Shown here one piece after another: positions 36,819 through 45,155 of a stretch of 64,000 bases of DNA (position 1 is its first letter; the number at the start of each line of letters is the position of its first letter). A program made the position numbers and the translations under genes. Source of the stretch: Paenibacillus hamazuiensis (GTDB lineage: Bacteria > Bacillota > Bacilli > Paenibacillales > NBRC-103111); assembly GCF_023276405.1 (NCBI RefSeq), contig NZ_JALRMO010000001.1:7155501-7219500 (forward strand), written 5' to 3'. The notes under the pieces were generated by a model. It had not been told where the DNA came from, ran no database searches, and worked only from the letters and a program-made list of their open reading frames with translations.

Positions 36819-36931
36819 CAAAAAAAGCACCGGCAAGGAAGGCTTGTAGCCTTCTCTTACGGGTGCTTCCGTCGTAAGCGTTCCTATGAAATTACATTTT
36901 TTACTATACAAGATGCCGAAGCCGGTGTCAA
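36819..36931 (-). promoter_or_regulatory. Promoter plus attenuator-type structured leader
   Basis: On the minus strand TTGACA (36931-36926) and TATAGT (36908-36903) are 17 bases apart, an excellent sigma-A promoter. The leader then contains CTTACG, which can pair with a downstream CGTAAG, and a terminator formed by AGCACC and GGTGCT with a nested perfect GAAGGCT-ACA-AGCCTTC hairpin, followed by seven T residues ending at 36819. The start codon is 44 bases later. A terminator placed between promoter and gene, with a competing upstream stem, is typical of riboswitches or attenuators; no known class is recognised. Confidence 0.55.
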
Positions 36932-36970
36932 CGATACAGCTACCCTGACGTAGTGGGGGCCGATGGCGCA

Positions 36971-37393
36971 CTACTGCAATGTAGTGCCCGATTGTCCGGA
37001 TTGCTGGGACACGTAATCCATCGTCCAGTCGATCATTCCATTCATCATGGACAGGATGAGATTTACGATGTCTTCCTGGGTGAGCGAGTTTCCGGAGGAG
37101 GAGTTGCTTGAAATGTAATTTTGCATTTTCGTTTCCAGTTGGGTGGTCATGTCTTTCAATTTCTTCAGGTCGTTCGCTACATCGGAGATGCCGCCGCCAC
37201 TGCCGCTGTCTTGGTTTTGGCTCCCGCCGCTGCCTTGGCTTTGATTCTGGCCCTGGCTTTGATGTTGCCCTTGATTCCGGCTTTGCCCCTGCTTTTGCAG
37301 CAAATCTTTGATTTGCTGAAGCTCCTGGGTCAGGCTTTGATTTTGCTGGCTTAATTGTTCGATTTCATCTTTAAGTTCCCGGTTGCTGATCAT
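36971..37393 (-). CDS. Small coiled-coil protein with Gln/Ser/Gly-rich linker
   Basis: A 140-residue soluble protein, not recognised. ATG 37393 is preferred because GGGGAG lies just before it; the frame extends 16 codons further upstream without a ribosome site. Residues 1-35 form a coiled coil (LKDEIEQLSQQNQSLTQEL), about 36-70 are a low-complexity QNQGQHQSQGQ-type linker, and about 71-125 are two more helices. No signal peptide. Similar Gln-rich small proteins are found in spore coats of Bacillales, but this is inference. Confidence 0.55.
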   Translation of the reverse strand: MISNRELKDEIEQLSQQNQSLTQELQQIKDLLQKQGQSRNQGQHQSQGQNQSQGSGGSQNQDSGSGGGISDVANDLKKLKDMTTQLETKMQNYISSNSSSGNSLTQEDIVNLILSMMNGMIDWTMDYVSQQSGQSGTTLQ

Positions 37394-37544
37394 GGCATGC
37401 TCCCCTACGTTTTTTCTTATGGAATCATCCGCTACAAACACGAATGTATCTTCATGGAAAAGTCATCAATTATAAGCCATTCTTAGTTATTTGCAAAATA
37501 AGCTTGATTATTCCCGGACCGCGGGCTGAGGAATATATTATTTG

Positions 37545-37573
37545 TTGACAAAACTATCGTTCGAGCATAACGT
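37545..37573 (+). promoter_or_regulatory. Promoter of the desaturase gene
   Basis: TTGACA (37545-37550) and TAACGT (37568-37573) are 17 bases apart, about 100 bases before the start codon. No clear DesR-type operator was found. Confidence 0.5.
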
Positions 37574-37673
37574 TATGGGGTACGCCTTGCTCCAGTCAGT
37601 ATGGCAGACACCGATTTATCGACCGGCATGACGGCCTTGCCTATAAACGATTGGAGAGGAAGAAGATAGCAGT

Positions 37674-38672
37674 ATGATGCATGAAGATCACGGAGGATGG
37701 CGGAAAGCTACGGCGCCTTATGAAAGACCGCGGCTTAGTCACAGTGTTTGGCAGCTTATTAATACGCTGGGCCCCTTTTTTATTTTATGGTATGGAGCGT
37801 ACGTATGCCTTTCCGTTTCGGTTTGGCTGACGCTTGCGCTTGACGTCGTTGCGGCAGGTTTTTTAATTCGAATATTTATTATCTTTCATGATTGCTGTCA
37901 CAGGTCGTTTTTCAGAAGCCGAAAAGCAAACGCTATCGTCGGGACGATCACCGGAATCCTGACCTGCTGTCCCTATTCGCAATGGCGCAGCAGCCATGCG
38001 ATTCATCATGCGACGAGCGGTAACCTGAATAAACGGGGGACCGGCGATATATGGACGTTGACTGTAGAGGAATACACGGCATTATCTCCATTACGGCGCT
38101 GGGCGTACCGCTTTTACCGAAATCCGCTTGTCATGTTCGGACTGGGTCCGATTTATATTTTTCTGATCGATTACCGCTTTAATGCGAAGTCGGCGGGATA
38201 CAAGGAACGCATCAACACGTACATCACAAACGCGGGAATCGCCGCCGCAGCGGCGGGATTATGTTTGGCTATCGGCTGGCAGTCGTTTTTGTTGGTGCAC
38301 GGACCGATCTTTTTCATCTCCGGTGCGGCGGGGATATGGCTGTTTTATGTGCAGCACCAGTTCGAAGGTACCTATTACGAAAACGAAGAGGATTGGTGTT
38401 ATGTGAAAGCGGCCCTGCAGGGAAGCTCCTTCTACAAGCTGCCCGGCATCCTGCGCTGGCTCACGGGAAATATCGGGTTTCATCATATTCATCATTTGAA
38501 CCCGAGAGTGCCTAATTATTATTTGCCTCAGATTCACGAACAAAACCCGATGTTTCAGGATGTGCCGACCGTAACGCTGCTGTCCAGCTTGCGCTCCGTG
38601 CGCTTCAGGGTGTGGAACGGGCATCTTAAAAAATTCGTCGGTTTCCGAGATGTTGAGAAAAAATCATCGTGA
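37674..38672 (+). CDS. Acyl-lipid fatty acid desaturase
   Basis: A 332-residue membrane desaturase that introduces a double bond into membrane-lipid acyl chains, usually in response to cold. The three di-iron histidine boxes are present: HDCCH (about residues 72-76), HAIHH (about 105-109) and HHIHH (about 272-276). Four or more membrane segments separate them. ATG 37674 (or ATG 37677) follows GGAGAGGAAGAAG. No desKR two-component pair is adjacent, so temperature sensing must come from elsewhere. Position of the double bond cannot be told. Confidence 0.9.
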   Translation: MMHEDHGGWRKATAPYERPRLSHSVWQLINTLGPFFILWYGAYVCLSVSVWLTLALDVVAAGFLIRIFIIFHDCCHRSFFRSRKANAIVGTITGILTCCPYSQWRSSHAIHHATSGNLNKRGTGDIWTLTVEEYTALSPLRRWAYRFYRNPLVMFGLGPIYIFLIDYRFNAKSAGYKERINTYITNAGIAAAAAGLCLAIGWQSFLLVHGPIFFISGAAGIWLFYVQHQFEGTYYENEEDWCYVKAALQGSSFYKLPGILRWLTGNIGFHHIHHLNPRVPNYYLPQIHEQNPMFQDVPTVTLLSSLRSVRFRVWNGHLKKFVGFRDVEKKSS

Positions 38673-38677
38673 TCAGC

Positions 38678-38712
38678 AAAGTACCGATCCTGCGGGGGCG
38701 GTGCTTTTTTTT
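38678..38712 (+). terminator. Terminator after desaturase gene
   Basis: AAAGTACCG and CGGTGCTTT pair (one G-T), followed by eight T residues. Confidence 0.82.
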
Positions 38713-38839
38713 GTGCAGCCAAGCCGGCTTCGAATGCCTGGAATTGTGCGGGTAGAGGATTCACGAAAGGAATATGATTTCGGTTACAGCGGCAAACTAT
38801 AGCGGTAATACCAGCTTATGACCGGAGGATTGATCGTCC

Positions 38840-39313
38840 GTGGGATTCGTTCTGTTTTTTGCTTTGACTTGGGCGACCGTGTTCGTGCTGTATTCCATGC
38901 GAAAAGGCTTAACCGCTGTGGAAAGCATTTTTATATTCCTGCTCGTCATGATCCTGAGCATCAACTTTTCGTGGATCGTGATCGAAGAGCTTTATTACGT
39001 CCAAACATCGGGAGATCCCCTGAAGTACGCCGCTTTTATGCTGGAAAGAAGCGTGCTGATCCCGATCGTTTTTACGATTATGTTCAATTATATATACGAT
39101 AAAAAATCGACCGAACATACGCTGCTTGCCGTCGCGCTCGGCATGGGAGAGGTGCTGGGGAGCTTCGCCATTGCCCGTTATTTTCAAATTTTGTACTATG
39201 TCAGGTGGAATTTAATTTACGATGCCGTCGTTTTTTTGGCGATGCTGTTTATCACTTTTTACGCGCATAAGCTGTTAAGAAAATCGATGAATGTCGAGGT
39301 GAAGCCGCTGTGA
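38840..39313 (+). CDS. Small polytopic membrane protein
   Basis: A 157-residue hydrophobic protein starting at GTG 38840 with GGAGG 11 bases upstream. About four membrane segments are visible (about residues 3-18, 28-45, 66-85 and 120-142). Not assigned to a family with confidence; it is translationally coupled (GTGA overlap) to the CBO0543-like gene that follows, so the two products probably act together. Confidence 0.6.
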   Translation: MGFVLFFALTWATVFVLYSMRKGLTAVESIFIFLLVMILSINFSWIVIEELYYVQTSGDPLKYAAFMLERSVLIPIVFTIMFNYIYDKKSTEHTLLAVALGMGEVLGSFAIARYFQILYYVRWNLIYDAVVFLAMLFITFYAHKLLRKSMNVEVKPL

Positions 39314-39825
39314 TCTTATGGGAGCGTTTTGACGCCAACGAGTGGTTCGTCGTCATTATGCTGTGCGTCTCTTATGCTGCGATTTGGCTGCTGCCGAAAA
39401 GATTGCCGAGAAGCGTTGCGATCGTAAGCCTCGTTTGGGGTTTCGCCAGCTCCACCTTGTTTGATTTTACGATCGGCGGCGGTATGATGGACTTTTACCG
39501 GGTGAACGATTCGAACCGCTATGAATTGACCGATCTGCTCACGTACTTTATGTTCGCGCCGTTCGGTTATTTTTTTGTTTATTTTTACGAGTGGCTGCAT
39601 ATCCGCAAAAAAACGTTTTTGCTCTACGTGGCCGGCTGGTCTGCAGTAGGTATGGGATTCGAGTGGCTGGCGGAGCGGGTGCATATGACCCAGTACCAGT
39701 TAGGGTTCCGGCCTGAATATAACCTCGCTGTTTTTCTCGTCGTGCAGACTACGACCGGGCTCGTTTACGAATATTTGAAACATAGCAAACTTATGATGGT
39801 GCATGTTCGGAAACCGCTCAAGTGA
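39310..39825 (+). CDS. CBO0543-like membrane protein
   Basis: A 171-residue protein with about four membrane segments. It starts at GTG 39310, overlapping the previous stop by four bases. LLPKRLPRSVAIVSLVWGF resembles the FMPKRLGRADMFVIALFG segment of the convergent gene at 39970-40446, and both fit the CBO0543 pattern of small Bacillales membrane proteins. The family has no known function; several copies often sit together. Confidence 0.6.
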   Translation: MILWERFDANEWFVVIMLCVSYAAIWLLPKRLPRSVAIVSLVWGFASSTLFDFTIGGGMMDFYRVNDSNRYELTDLLTYFMFAPFGYFFVYFYEWLHIRKKTFLLYVAGWSAVGMGFEWLAERVHMTQYQLGFRPEYNLAVFLVVQTTTGLVYEYLKHSKLMMVHVRKPLK

Positions 39826-39837
39826 ATCGCTATGCGA

Positions 39838-39876
39838 AAAAAAGAGAGCTTGGCCGGCAGCGGGCCAGGCTCTTTG
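39838..39876. terminator. Bidirectional terminator between convergent membrane-protein genes
   Basis: AAAGAGAGCTTGGCC and GGGCCAGGCTCTTT pair with small mismatches around GGCAGC. An A run on the left and T residues on the right make it able to work in both directions. Confidence 0.7.
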
Positions 39877-39969
39877 TAATCGGACCGCCGCGGAGGTTGC
39901 TGGAAATGAACATATCGCCACGGATCGCCTGACGAGATATCGTTCAAGAAGTGCATGTGGTCCGATCCG

Positions 39970-40446
39970 TCAGCTGCCTCCGTCGGCGGGTTTCGTTAAG
40001 ATTTTGAATACTTTATAGAACGCGACATTGATATACAGCAGCAGCGGATATTCGAAAACGGACCACCAAAGCTTCCATCCGTGGTAATAAAAGTAACCCG
40101 CAAGCAGCGATAAATATTCGAATCCGACCAGAAATGCCGACGCCAGACCGACGTAAAGGACGGAGCTTTTCATATTATTCCATGGATAAAAGTTGAAAAA
40201 GATCAGAGTCACGGATGGGAAAAGGCCTAACATGGGGATAAGGGAGAGCCAATCAACTCCTGTTTGGAAGAAGCCGTATAAATCATATTTGAGATTAACG
40301 AACATATCGACCAACTGCTGGAACACGAGCCCGAACAAAGCGATGACAAACATGTCGGCACGCCCCAAACGCTTCGGCATAAAGAACGCGATGCCATTGA
40401 ACAAAATAACCGAAACAAGCAAAAAAGCCATTTGCGATATCACCAC
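39970..40446 (-). CDS. CBO0543 family membrane protein
   Basis: A 158-residue protein starting at GTG 40446, with about five membrane segments. MPKRLGRADMFVIALFG and LVDMFVNLKYDLYGFF are typical of CBO0543 proteins. It is convergent with the two related membrane genes at 38840-39825, so the locus holds three small polytopic proteins around one terminator. Function unknown. Confidence 0.65.
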   Translation of the reverse strand: MVISQMAFLLVSVILFNGIAFFMPKRLGRADMFVIALFGLVFQQLVDMFVNLKYDLYGFFQTGVDWLSLIPMLGLFPSVTLIFFNFYPWNNMKSSVLYVGLASAFLVGFEYLSLLAGYFYYHGWKLWWSVFEYPLLLYINVAFYKVFKILTKPADGGS

Positions 40447-40545
40447 CTCGCCTTATTTTCACCTAAATGGGTAAATATATAGGCGGTCGGAGGTGTTTTC
40501 ATCCGTTATTTGAACCGGATTCATTCGCAAGGGGTACTGAACGGT

Positions 40546-41331
40546 TCATTTCAACTCTTTTCGACGGGCAACGTGAAGAACAGCGCCCCAGTGACGACGA
40601 ACCGACTTTCCCGGACGATTATTAAGGCAAACCCGGATTTCGTTGAAGAGCTTGTCGCGTTTCCATTCCTCCATAAGTATGTGCCCCGAGAAGGTTTCGA
40701 GGAGTTTAATATACTCGTCAACACGATATATGCGCTCCCAGTCGAAATGTCTTATGTGAACAATCTCAAACAGGCCGCTTTTTTCAATCTCATCTCTTTG
40801 CTCTTGAAGTTCCCCTGGTCGAGGCCAATCGTTGTTGTCTACCGGTTTACCTTCGCCGATCTCATGATAAACGGTTTGAATATTACGAAAGAAGGGGTCT
40901 CCGTCATCCGGAAAAACGTGATCTGCGTTCCAAAAGGCCAGATGTCCGCCGGGACGAAGAACCTGCCATGCCTTCGTGTACCGAACTTCGGGATCAATCC
41001 ATTTCCAAGCGGTTGCAGCGAATACCAGATCAAACCCAAACTCCGCCTCCGGCTGCCAGTCTTCGAAGCTCCCGTTGACGATGTCAACGTCCATTCCGGC
41101 AAGGTTTTGACGGGCAACTGCAGCGAGCTCAGCGCCAAGCTCTACGCACGTGATTTTAAATCCGCGCTTGGCTAACGGGAGAGTAGCCTTTCCTGTGGCA
41201 CAACCCACTTCCAACAAACGATCACCCGGATTCAAATTCGCCGCATGGATTAAATTATCGAACAATTGTTCCGGATAATCCGGACGCGCCTGCTGATAAA
41301 TATTCGCAGCTCGTTCAAACGACTCGCGCAA
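40546..41331 (-). CDS. Class I SAM-dependent methyltransferase
   Basis: About 261 residues of the Rossmann-type methyltransferase fold. Motif I is LLEVGCATGKATLPLA (about residues 39-54), the acidic end of strand 2 is ITCVELGAEL, and the post-motif region has FDLVFAATAWKWIDPE and LRPGGHLAFW. The start is doubtful: TTG 41331 has no ribosome site, and no in-frame ATG lies upstream. An ATG 14 bases upstream is out of frame by one base across an A5 run, so an N-terminal frameshift is possible. Substrate unknown. Confidence 0.8.
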   Translation of the reverse strand: MRESFERAANIYQQARPDYPEQLFDNLIHAANLNPGDRLLEVGCATGKATLPLAKRGFKITCVELGAELAAVARQNLAGMDVDIVNGSFEDWQPEAEFGFDLVFAATAWKWIDPEVRYTKAWQVLRPGGHLAFWNADHVFPDDGDPFFRNIQTVYHEIGEGKPVDNNDWPRPGELQEQRDEIEKSGLFEIVHIRHFDWERIYRVDEYIKLLETFSGHILMEEWKRDKLFNEIRVCLNNRPGKSVRRHWGAVLHVARRKELK

Positions 41332-41465
41332 CTTTTTATTATCATTATTTGTAAAAATCGTAGAGGACTTGGTGAAGGGTTAAGTTATTTACCATTAGAT
41401 ATTGACATCCGACTGATGATGTAATGTAACCAAGAAAATAACTTATAAAAGCTGCAGCTTTCATG

Positions 41466-41504
41466 AAAAAATGACTCACCATATGGTGGTGGGTCACTTT
41501 TTTT
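41466..41504 (-). terminator. Terminator downstream of the HxlR gene
   Basis: TGACTCACCA and TGGTGGGTCA pair over 10 bases (one G-T) with A-rich and T-rich flanks, so it works as a terminator on the minus strand and possibly on the plus. Confidence 0.7.
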
Positions 41505-41551
41505 ACATTCCCCTTTAACCGTTATTTGGTGTATCCATAAAAATCGACATA

Positions 41552-41962
41552 TCATTTAAGATCGTCGAAATTCCGCAATAGGCGCCGCTCCAGCCCATTC
41601 TCGTCGGTTACCAGTTCCTTCATGATGGGTATACTCATATCGGTATTCGGGTTGTATTTAAGGCCCCAATGCATAATGGCAAATACAACCGGAAACAGAT
41701 CAAGTGCTTTTTGTGTTGGCCGGTACATCGTTTGTGCGCGGTTCGTCTCGCCTTCTATTTTGACGAGCAGGCCCGCTTCAACGAGCGATTGGAGCCGTGC
41801 GCTCAATATATTGGTTGAGATACGCTCGCGCGAAGCAAGAAACTCGCGGTAATATCGCTTGTTGTGGATGAGGACGTCGCGAAGAATGACCAGGCTCCAG
41901 GGATCGCCCCAGATGTCTAGCGAATATACAATTGGACAAACGGTGGATGTTCGTTTTTTCAT
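41552..41962 (-). CDS. HxlR family transcriptional regulator
   Basis: A 136-residue winged-helix regulator. CPIVYSLDIWGDPWSLVILRDVL at the start, with Cys9, and ISTNILSARLQSLVEAGLL as the recognition helix region, are typical of HxlR/DUF24 proteins. Members often sense electrophiles or oxidants through the N-terminal cysteine. It starts at ATG 41962 and is divergent from a cupin gene whose promoter overlaps a CTTGCAA palindrome, so it probably controls both. Confidence 0.85.
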   Translation of the reverse strand: MKKRTSTVCPIVYSLDIWGDPWSLVILRDVLIHNKRYYREFLASRERISTNILSARLQSLVEAGLLVKIEGETNRAQTMYRPTQKALDLFPVVFAIMHWGLKYNPNTDMSIPIMKELVTDENGLERRLLRNFDDLK

Positions 41963-41983
41963 GACTCGATTATACGATTCATG

Positions 41984-42034
41984 CTTGCATTTTACAAGTT
42001 TGTAATTGCAATTTGCAAGTACACAAACTATACT
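41984..42034 (+). promoter_or_regulatory. Cupin promoter with candidate HxlR operator
   Basis: TTGCAA (42006-42011) and TATACT (42029-42034), 17 bases apart, form the cupin promoter. CTTGCA near 41984 and TTGCAAG at 42013-42019 are inverted copies flanking further A/T-rich symmetry (TTACAAG, TTGTAA), as expected of an HxlR dimer site. Confidence 0.45.
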
Positions 42035-42072
42035 TGGGGAGTAATTAATTCATATTGAAAGGAAGTTTACAG

Positions 42073-42492
42073 ATGAATGGAAATAATTTTAGCGTTGTAG
42101 AAGCGGGTTCTTTTAGCGGTCTATTGAGTATGTCGAAGGACCCTATCCCGGGTAAGTACTTTTTGAAGGACAGGCTTGGACTAACCGGCATGGAAGTTTC
42201 ACTGAACCAACTGCCGGAGGGAGGTTCTATCCCGTTCTATCACACACATCGCGAGAATGAGGAGCTATATCTTTTTATTGGCGGCCACGGTCAGTTTCAG
42301 GTGGATGGACAAATTTTTGATGTGAAGGAAGGAACGACTGTTCGTGTTTCTCCCGAAGGCGAACGCACGCTTCGCAATAATGGTACCGGTGATTTGTTTT
42401 TCATCGTTATTCAAGTTCAAGCGGGCAGTCTCCGTCAATGGGTGGGGACGGATGGCGTCATACTCGATAAACCAGTGACCTGGCAGGAATAG
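42073..42492 (+). CDS. Cupin domain protein
   Basis: A 139-residue single-domain cupin. The metal-binding motif appears as YHTHRENEELYLFIGGHG (two His and a Glu), and the second as GERTLRNNG, where the usual last histidine is missing. ATG 42073 is the start because AAAGGAAG lies before it; an ATG 18 bases upstream contains that site. It is divergent from the HxlR regulator and probably its target. Substrate unknown. Confidence 0.8.
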   Translation: MNGNNFSVVEAGSFSGLLSMSKDPIPGKYFLKDRLGLTGMEVSLNQLPEGGSIPFYHTHRENEELYLFIGGHGQFQVDGQIFDVKEGTTVRVSPEGERTLRNNGTGDLFFIVIQVQAGSLRQWVGTDGVILDKPVTWQE

Positions 42493-42755
42493 GATTAGTT
42501 ATAAGCCTAAATATGTTATGGATGGGGGACACCTATTTATCCATACCCCCTCTTCAGGGCTCCATATCGAAAAAAGCACCCGCAACTGTTACTCGTTATA
42601 GAGCAGATGAACCGCGTGTTCCGGTTTCGTTAAAGGAGCGACTTTTGGTGTCCGGCCCCTCCTCTGTTAGAATAGAAGCAGCATGAACCCTATGTATCGG
42701 AGACAGCTTGAGTGCTGCGCCAGACGGGGTTTCTTGAGGAAAGGGAGCGGGTAAC

Positions 42756-43646
42756 TTGAACGAGAAGGATTGCGTTCTGCTGCAGTACCTGATGGAGGAG
42801 CAGAGCCTGACGAAAGCGGCGGAGCGGCTGTACATCACCCAACCGGCGTTAACGTACAGGCTCCATCAGCTGGAAAAAGAATTCGGCGTTCCCATCATCG
42901 TTAAAAATGCCAAGGGCGCCAAGCTGACGCCGGAAGGCGAATACCTGGCCGCCTATGCGAAAAAATCGCTCGACGATTTGAATAAAATGAAAGATTACAT
43001 CACGAACATGCGCAATGAAGTCAAAGGCACCCTCCGGCTCGGTGTGGCCAGCTACTTCGGTTTGTACAAGCTTCCCCCGCTGCTCAAAAAGTTCAAGGAT
43101 CATTACCCCGACGTACAGATCAATGTGACCTGCGCGCTGAGTCCGGAGATTCTCGACCAGCTGCACCAGGAAGAAATCCATGTGGGTGTGGTGCGGGGCG
43201 AGTATTCCTGGCATGGCGCCAAAAGCCTCCTGCATGATGAGTCGATCTGCATTATCTCCAAAGAAGCGCTTGATCTGGAACGTCTTCCGGAGCTGCCGCA
43301 AATTCATTACAAAGAGCCGAAAATCAAAGCGGCGAGCCCGGCGCCGTCCCGCTTAAGCGAAACGATTCAAGCCTGGTGGCACGAACGCTATGATGCTCCG
43401 CCGACGATTACGATGCAGGTGGATGCTTATGAAACCTGTAAGGAAATGGTCAAACACGGGCTGGGGTACTCCATCGTGCCCGGCGTATTTGTCTCTCCGG
43501 AGGACGGGCTGCATACCGTCGACTTAATCCGCAAGAACGGTGAGCCGATCAAGCGGAATACTTGGATGCTGTATCAGGAAACCTCTCTGTCGCTGGCGAT
43601 TGTCGACCGCTTTGTTCAATTTATGAAAACCGAACATACTTCATAA
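42756..43646 (+). CDS. LysR family transcriptional regulator
   Basis: A 296-residue regulator with the N-terminal LysR winged HTH (QSLTKAAERLYITQPALTYR, about residues 16-35) and a periplasmic-binding-like effector domain (about residues 90-290). It starts at TTG 42756 behind AAGGGAG. It lies upstream of, and in the same direction as, the M20 amidohydrolase and YfcC-type transporter genes but is separated from them by a terminator, so it probably controls them from its own transcript. Confidence 0.88.
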   Translation: MNEKDCVLLQYLMEEQSLTKAAERLYITQPALTYRLHQLEKEFGVPIIVKNAKGAKLTPEGEYLAAYAKKSLDDLNKMKDYITNMRNEVKGTLRLGVASYFGLYKLPPLLKKFKDHYPDVQINVTCALSPEILDQLHQEEIHVGVVRGEYSWHGAKSLLHDESICIISKEALDLERLPELPQIHYKEPKIKAASPAPSRLSETIQAWWHERYDAPPTITMQVDAYETCKEMVKHGLGYSIVPGVFVSPEDGLHTVDLIRKNGEPIKRNTWMLYQETSLSLAIVDRFVQFMKTEHTS

Positions 43647-43671
43647 GGTCCTTCGGGGCCTTATTTTTTTT
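43643..43671 (+). terminator. Terminator after LysR gene
   Basis: ATAAGGTCC and GGGCCTTAT pair (one G-T) around a TTCG tetraloop, followed by eight T residues. The hairpin overlaps the stop codon. Confidence 0.85.
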
Positions 43672-43869
43672 GAACGGTGGTATGCATAAATATTCTTTCC
43701 CGCATGTTCCTTGCAATAATTTAGAAGCTGAAGTTAACGAATAAGCAGCATGGAAGAGGCAATTCGGCAGGCAAGTGCAACGGATTTTTGGTTGGAAAGA
43801 TAAGGCAGACCCTTGCAGCTCAGCTCGGATCCATAAAATTTTTTTAGGCAAAGCGCGAAAAACTATTAA

Positions 43870-43899
43870 TTGTACTTATTCCTGCCGGACCGCTACAAT
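43870..43899 (+). promoter_or_regulatory. Promoter of the amidohydrolase/transporter operon
   Basis: TTGTAC (43870-43875) and TACAAT (43894-43899) are 18 bases apart, about 40 bases before the start codon. No clear LysR T-n11-A box was fixed. Confidence 0.45.
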
Positions 43900-43945
43900 G
43901 ATTCATAAAGTTGCATAAATATTCGGTGTAAGGTTGGGGGAACTA

Positions 43946-45154
43946 ATGAATAATGACGAGCTGAACCGGCAGAAACAGTGGATTGAACGTGCCGTGGATG
44001 CGCGGGATGAACAGCTGCGGCGAATCGCCTTGCAAATTCATGCTCATCCGGAGCTCAGCTTCCATGAGCATCAGGCGCAGCGCTGGCTGACGGAGCCTTT
44101 AGTGGAAGCGGGTTTCGATGTGGAGCTGGGGATCGCCGGGCTGGAAACGTCGTTTCGCGCCACTTGGGAAGGAATGCCGGGCGGGCCGACCGTGGCCCTT
44201 CTTGCGGAGTACGATGCGCTTCCCGCGATCGGGCACGCTTGCGGCCACAATCTGATCGGCACGGCCGCCGTAGGCGCTGCGCTTGCTCTCAAAGATGCCT
44301 GTCCTGAGCTGCCGGGCAAAATTATTGTACTGGGCACGCCGGCGGAGGAGGAAGGCGGGGGCAAGATCGTCATGTGCAACGAAGGCGTGCTCGACGGGAT
44401 CGATGCGGCCATGATGTGCCATCCGCAGAATAAAACAATGGTGCTGCGCGGCGCGCTCGCTTGTGTGGATGCGACCTTCACCTTCCACGGGAAGCAGGCC
44501 CATGCTTCATCCGCGCCGGAGAAGGGCATCAGCGCGCTGGATGCGCTCATTAACGCTTTCGTGGCGATCAATGCGCTGCGGCAGTTTATGAAGGAAGACG
44601 TACGGATTCACGGAATCATCACCAAGGGCGGAGATGCGCCGAACGTCGTGCCGGAGCTGTGTGAGGCGGTGTTCATCCTGCGAGCGGCGAATGTCGAGGA
44701 GCTGGAAACCGTGCGGGAGAAAGCATACCGGGCCGTGCGGCACGCGGCGGAAGGCGTCGGGGCGACGGTTGACATCGCGGAAGGGCTCATCTATGCGGAA
44801 CGTAACAACAACAAGGTCATGGCCGGACTGTTCCAAAAAAATCTGGAGCGCATGGGCATCGAAGTCAGCGAGCCGCCGCAAAAAGGCGGGGTCGGCTCCT
44901 CCGACATCGGCAACGTCAGCCAACTGACGGCGGCGATACATCCGTACATTCGTCTTGGCGACGCAACGACGCATACGCCGGAATTCGCCCGGCTTGCAGG
45001 GGCGGAAGAGGGCATGATCGAGTTAAACCGGGCGGCCAAGGCGCTCGCCATGACCGCATTCGATCTGTGTGCCGACCCGGAGGCGTTGAGGCGCGTACGC
45101 AGCGAGTTTGAAGAATGGAAACAGCAAAGAAAAGAGGGCGGCAGGATTGGGTAA
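43946..45154 (+). CDS. M20 family amidohydrolase
   Basis: A 402-residue metal-dependent hydrolase starting at ATG 43946 with GGGGG close upstream. Seen: LLAEYDALPAIGHACGHNLI (metal ligands Asp and His), GTPAEEEGGGK (catalytic Glu pair), AMMCHPQN and, near the C-terminal end, GDATTHTPEF. This is the AbgB/HipO-like branch that removes acyl or p-aminobenzoyl-type groups from amino acids. It is followed after one base by a YfcC-family transporter, so uptake and cleavage of an N-acyl amino acid or peptide-like compound is inferred. Confidence 0.87.
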   Translation: MNNDELNRQKQWIERAVDARDEQLRRIALQIHAHPELSFHEHQAQRWLTEPLVEAGFDVELGIAGLETSFRATWEGMPGGPTVALLAEYDALPAIGHACGHNLIGTAAVGAALALKDACPELPGKIIVLGTPAEEEGGGKIVMCNEGVLDGIDAAMMCHPQNKTMVLRGALACVDATFTFHGKQAHASSAPEKGISALDALINAFVAINALRQFMKEDVRIHGIITKGGDAPNVVPELCEAVFILRAANVEELETVREKAYRAVRHAAEGVGATVDIAEGLIYAERNNNKVMAGLFQKNLERMGIEVSEPPQKGGVGSSDIGNVSQLTAAIHPYIRLGDATTHTPEFARLAGAEEGMIELNRAAKALAMTAFDLCADPEALRRVRSEFEEWKQQRKEGGRIG

Positions 45155-45155
45155 T

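Noticed and set aside
40510-41175. Rightward frame opposite the methyltransferase
   Set aside because: The leftward frame holds complete methyltransferase motifs; the rightward one has none.
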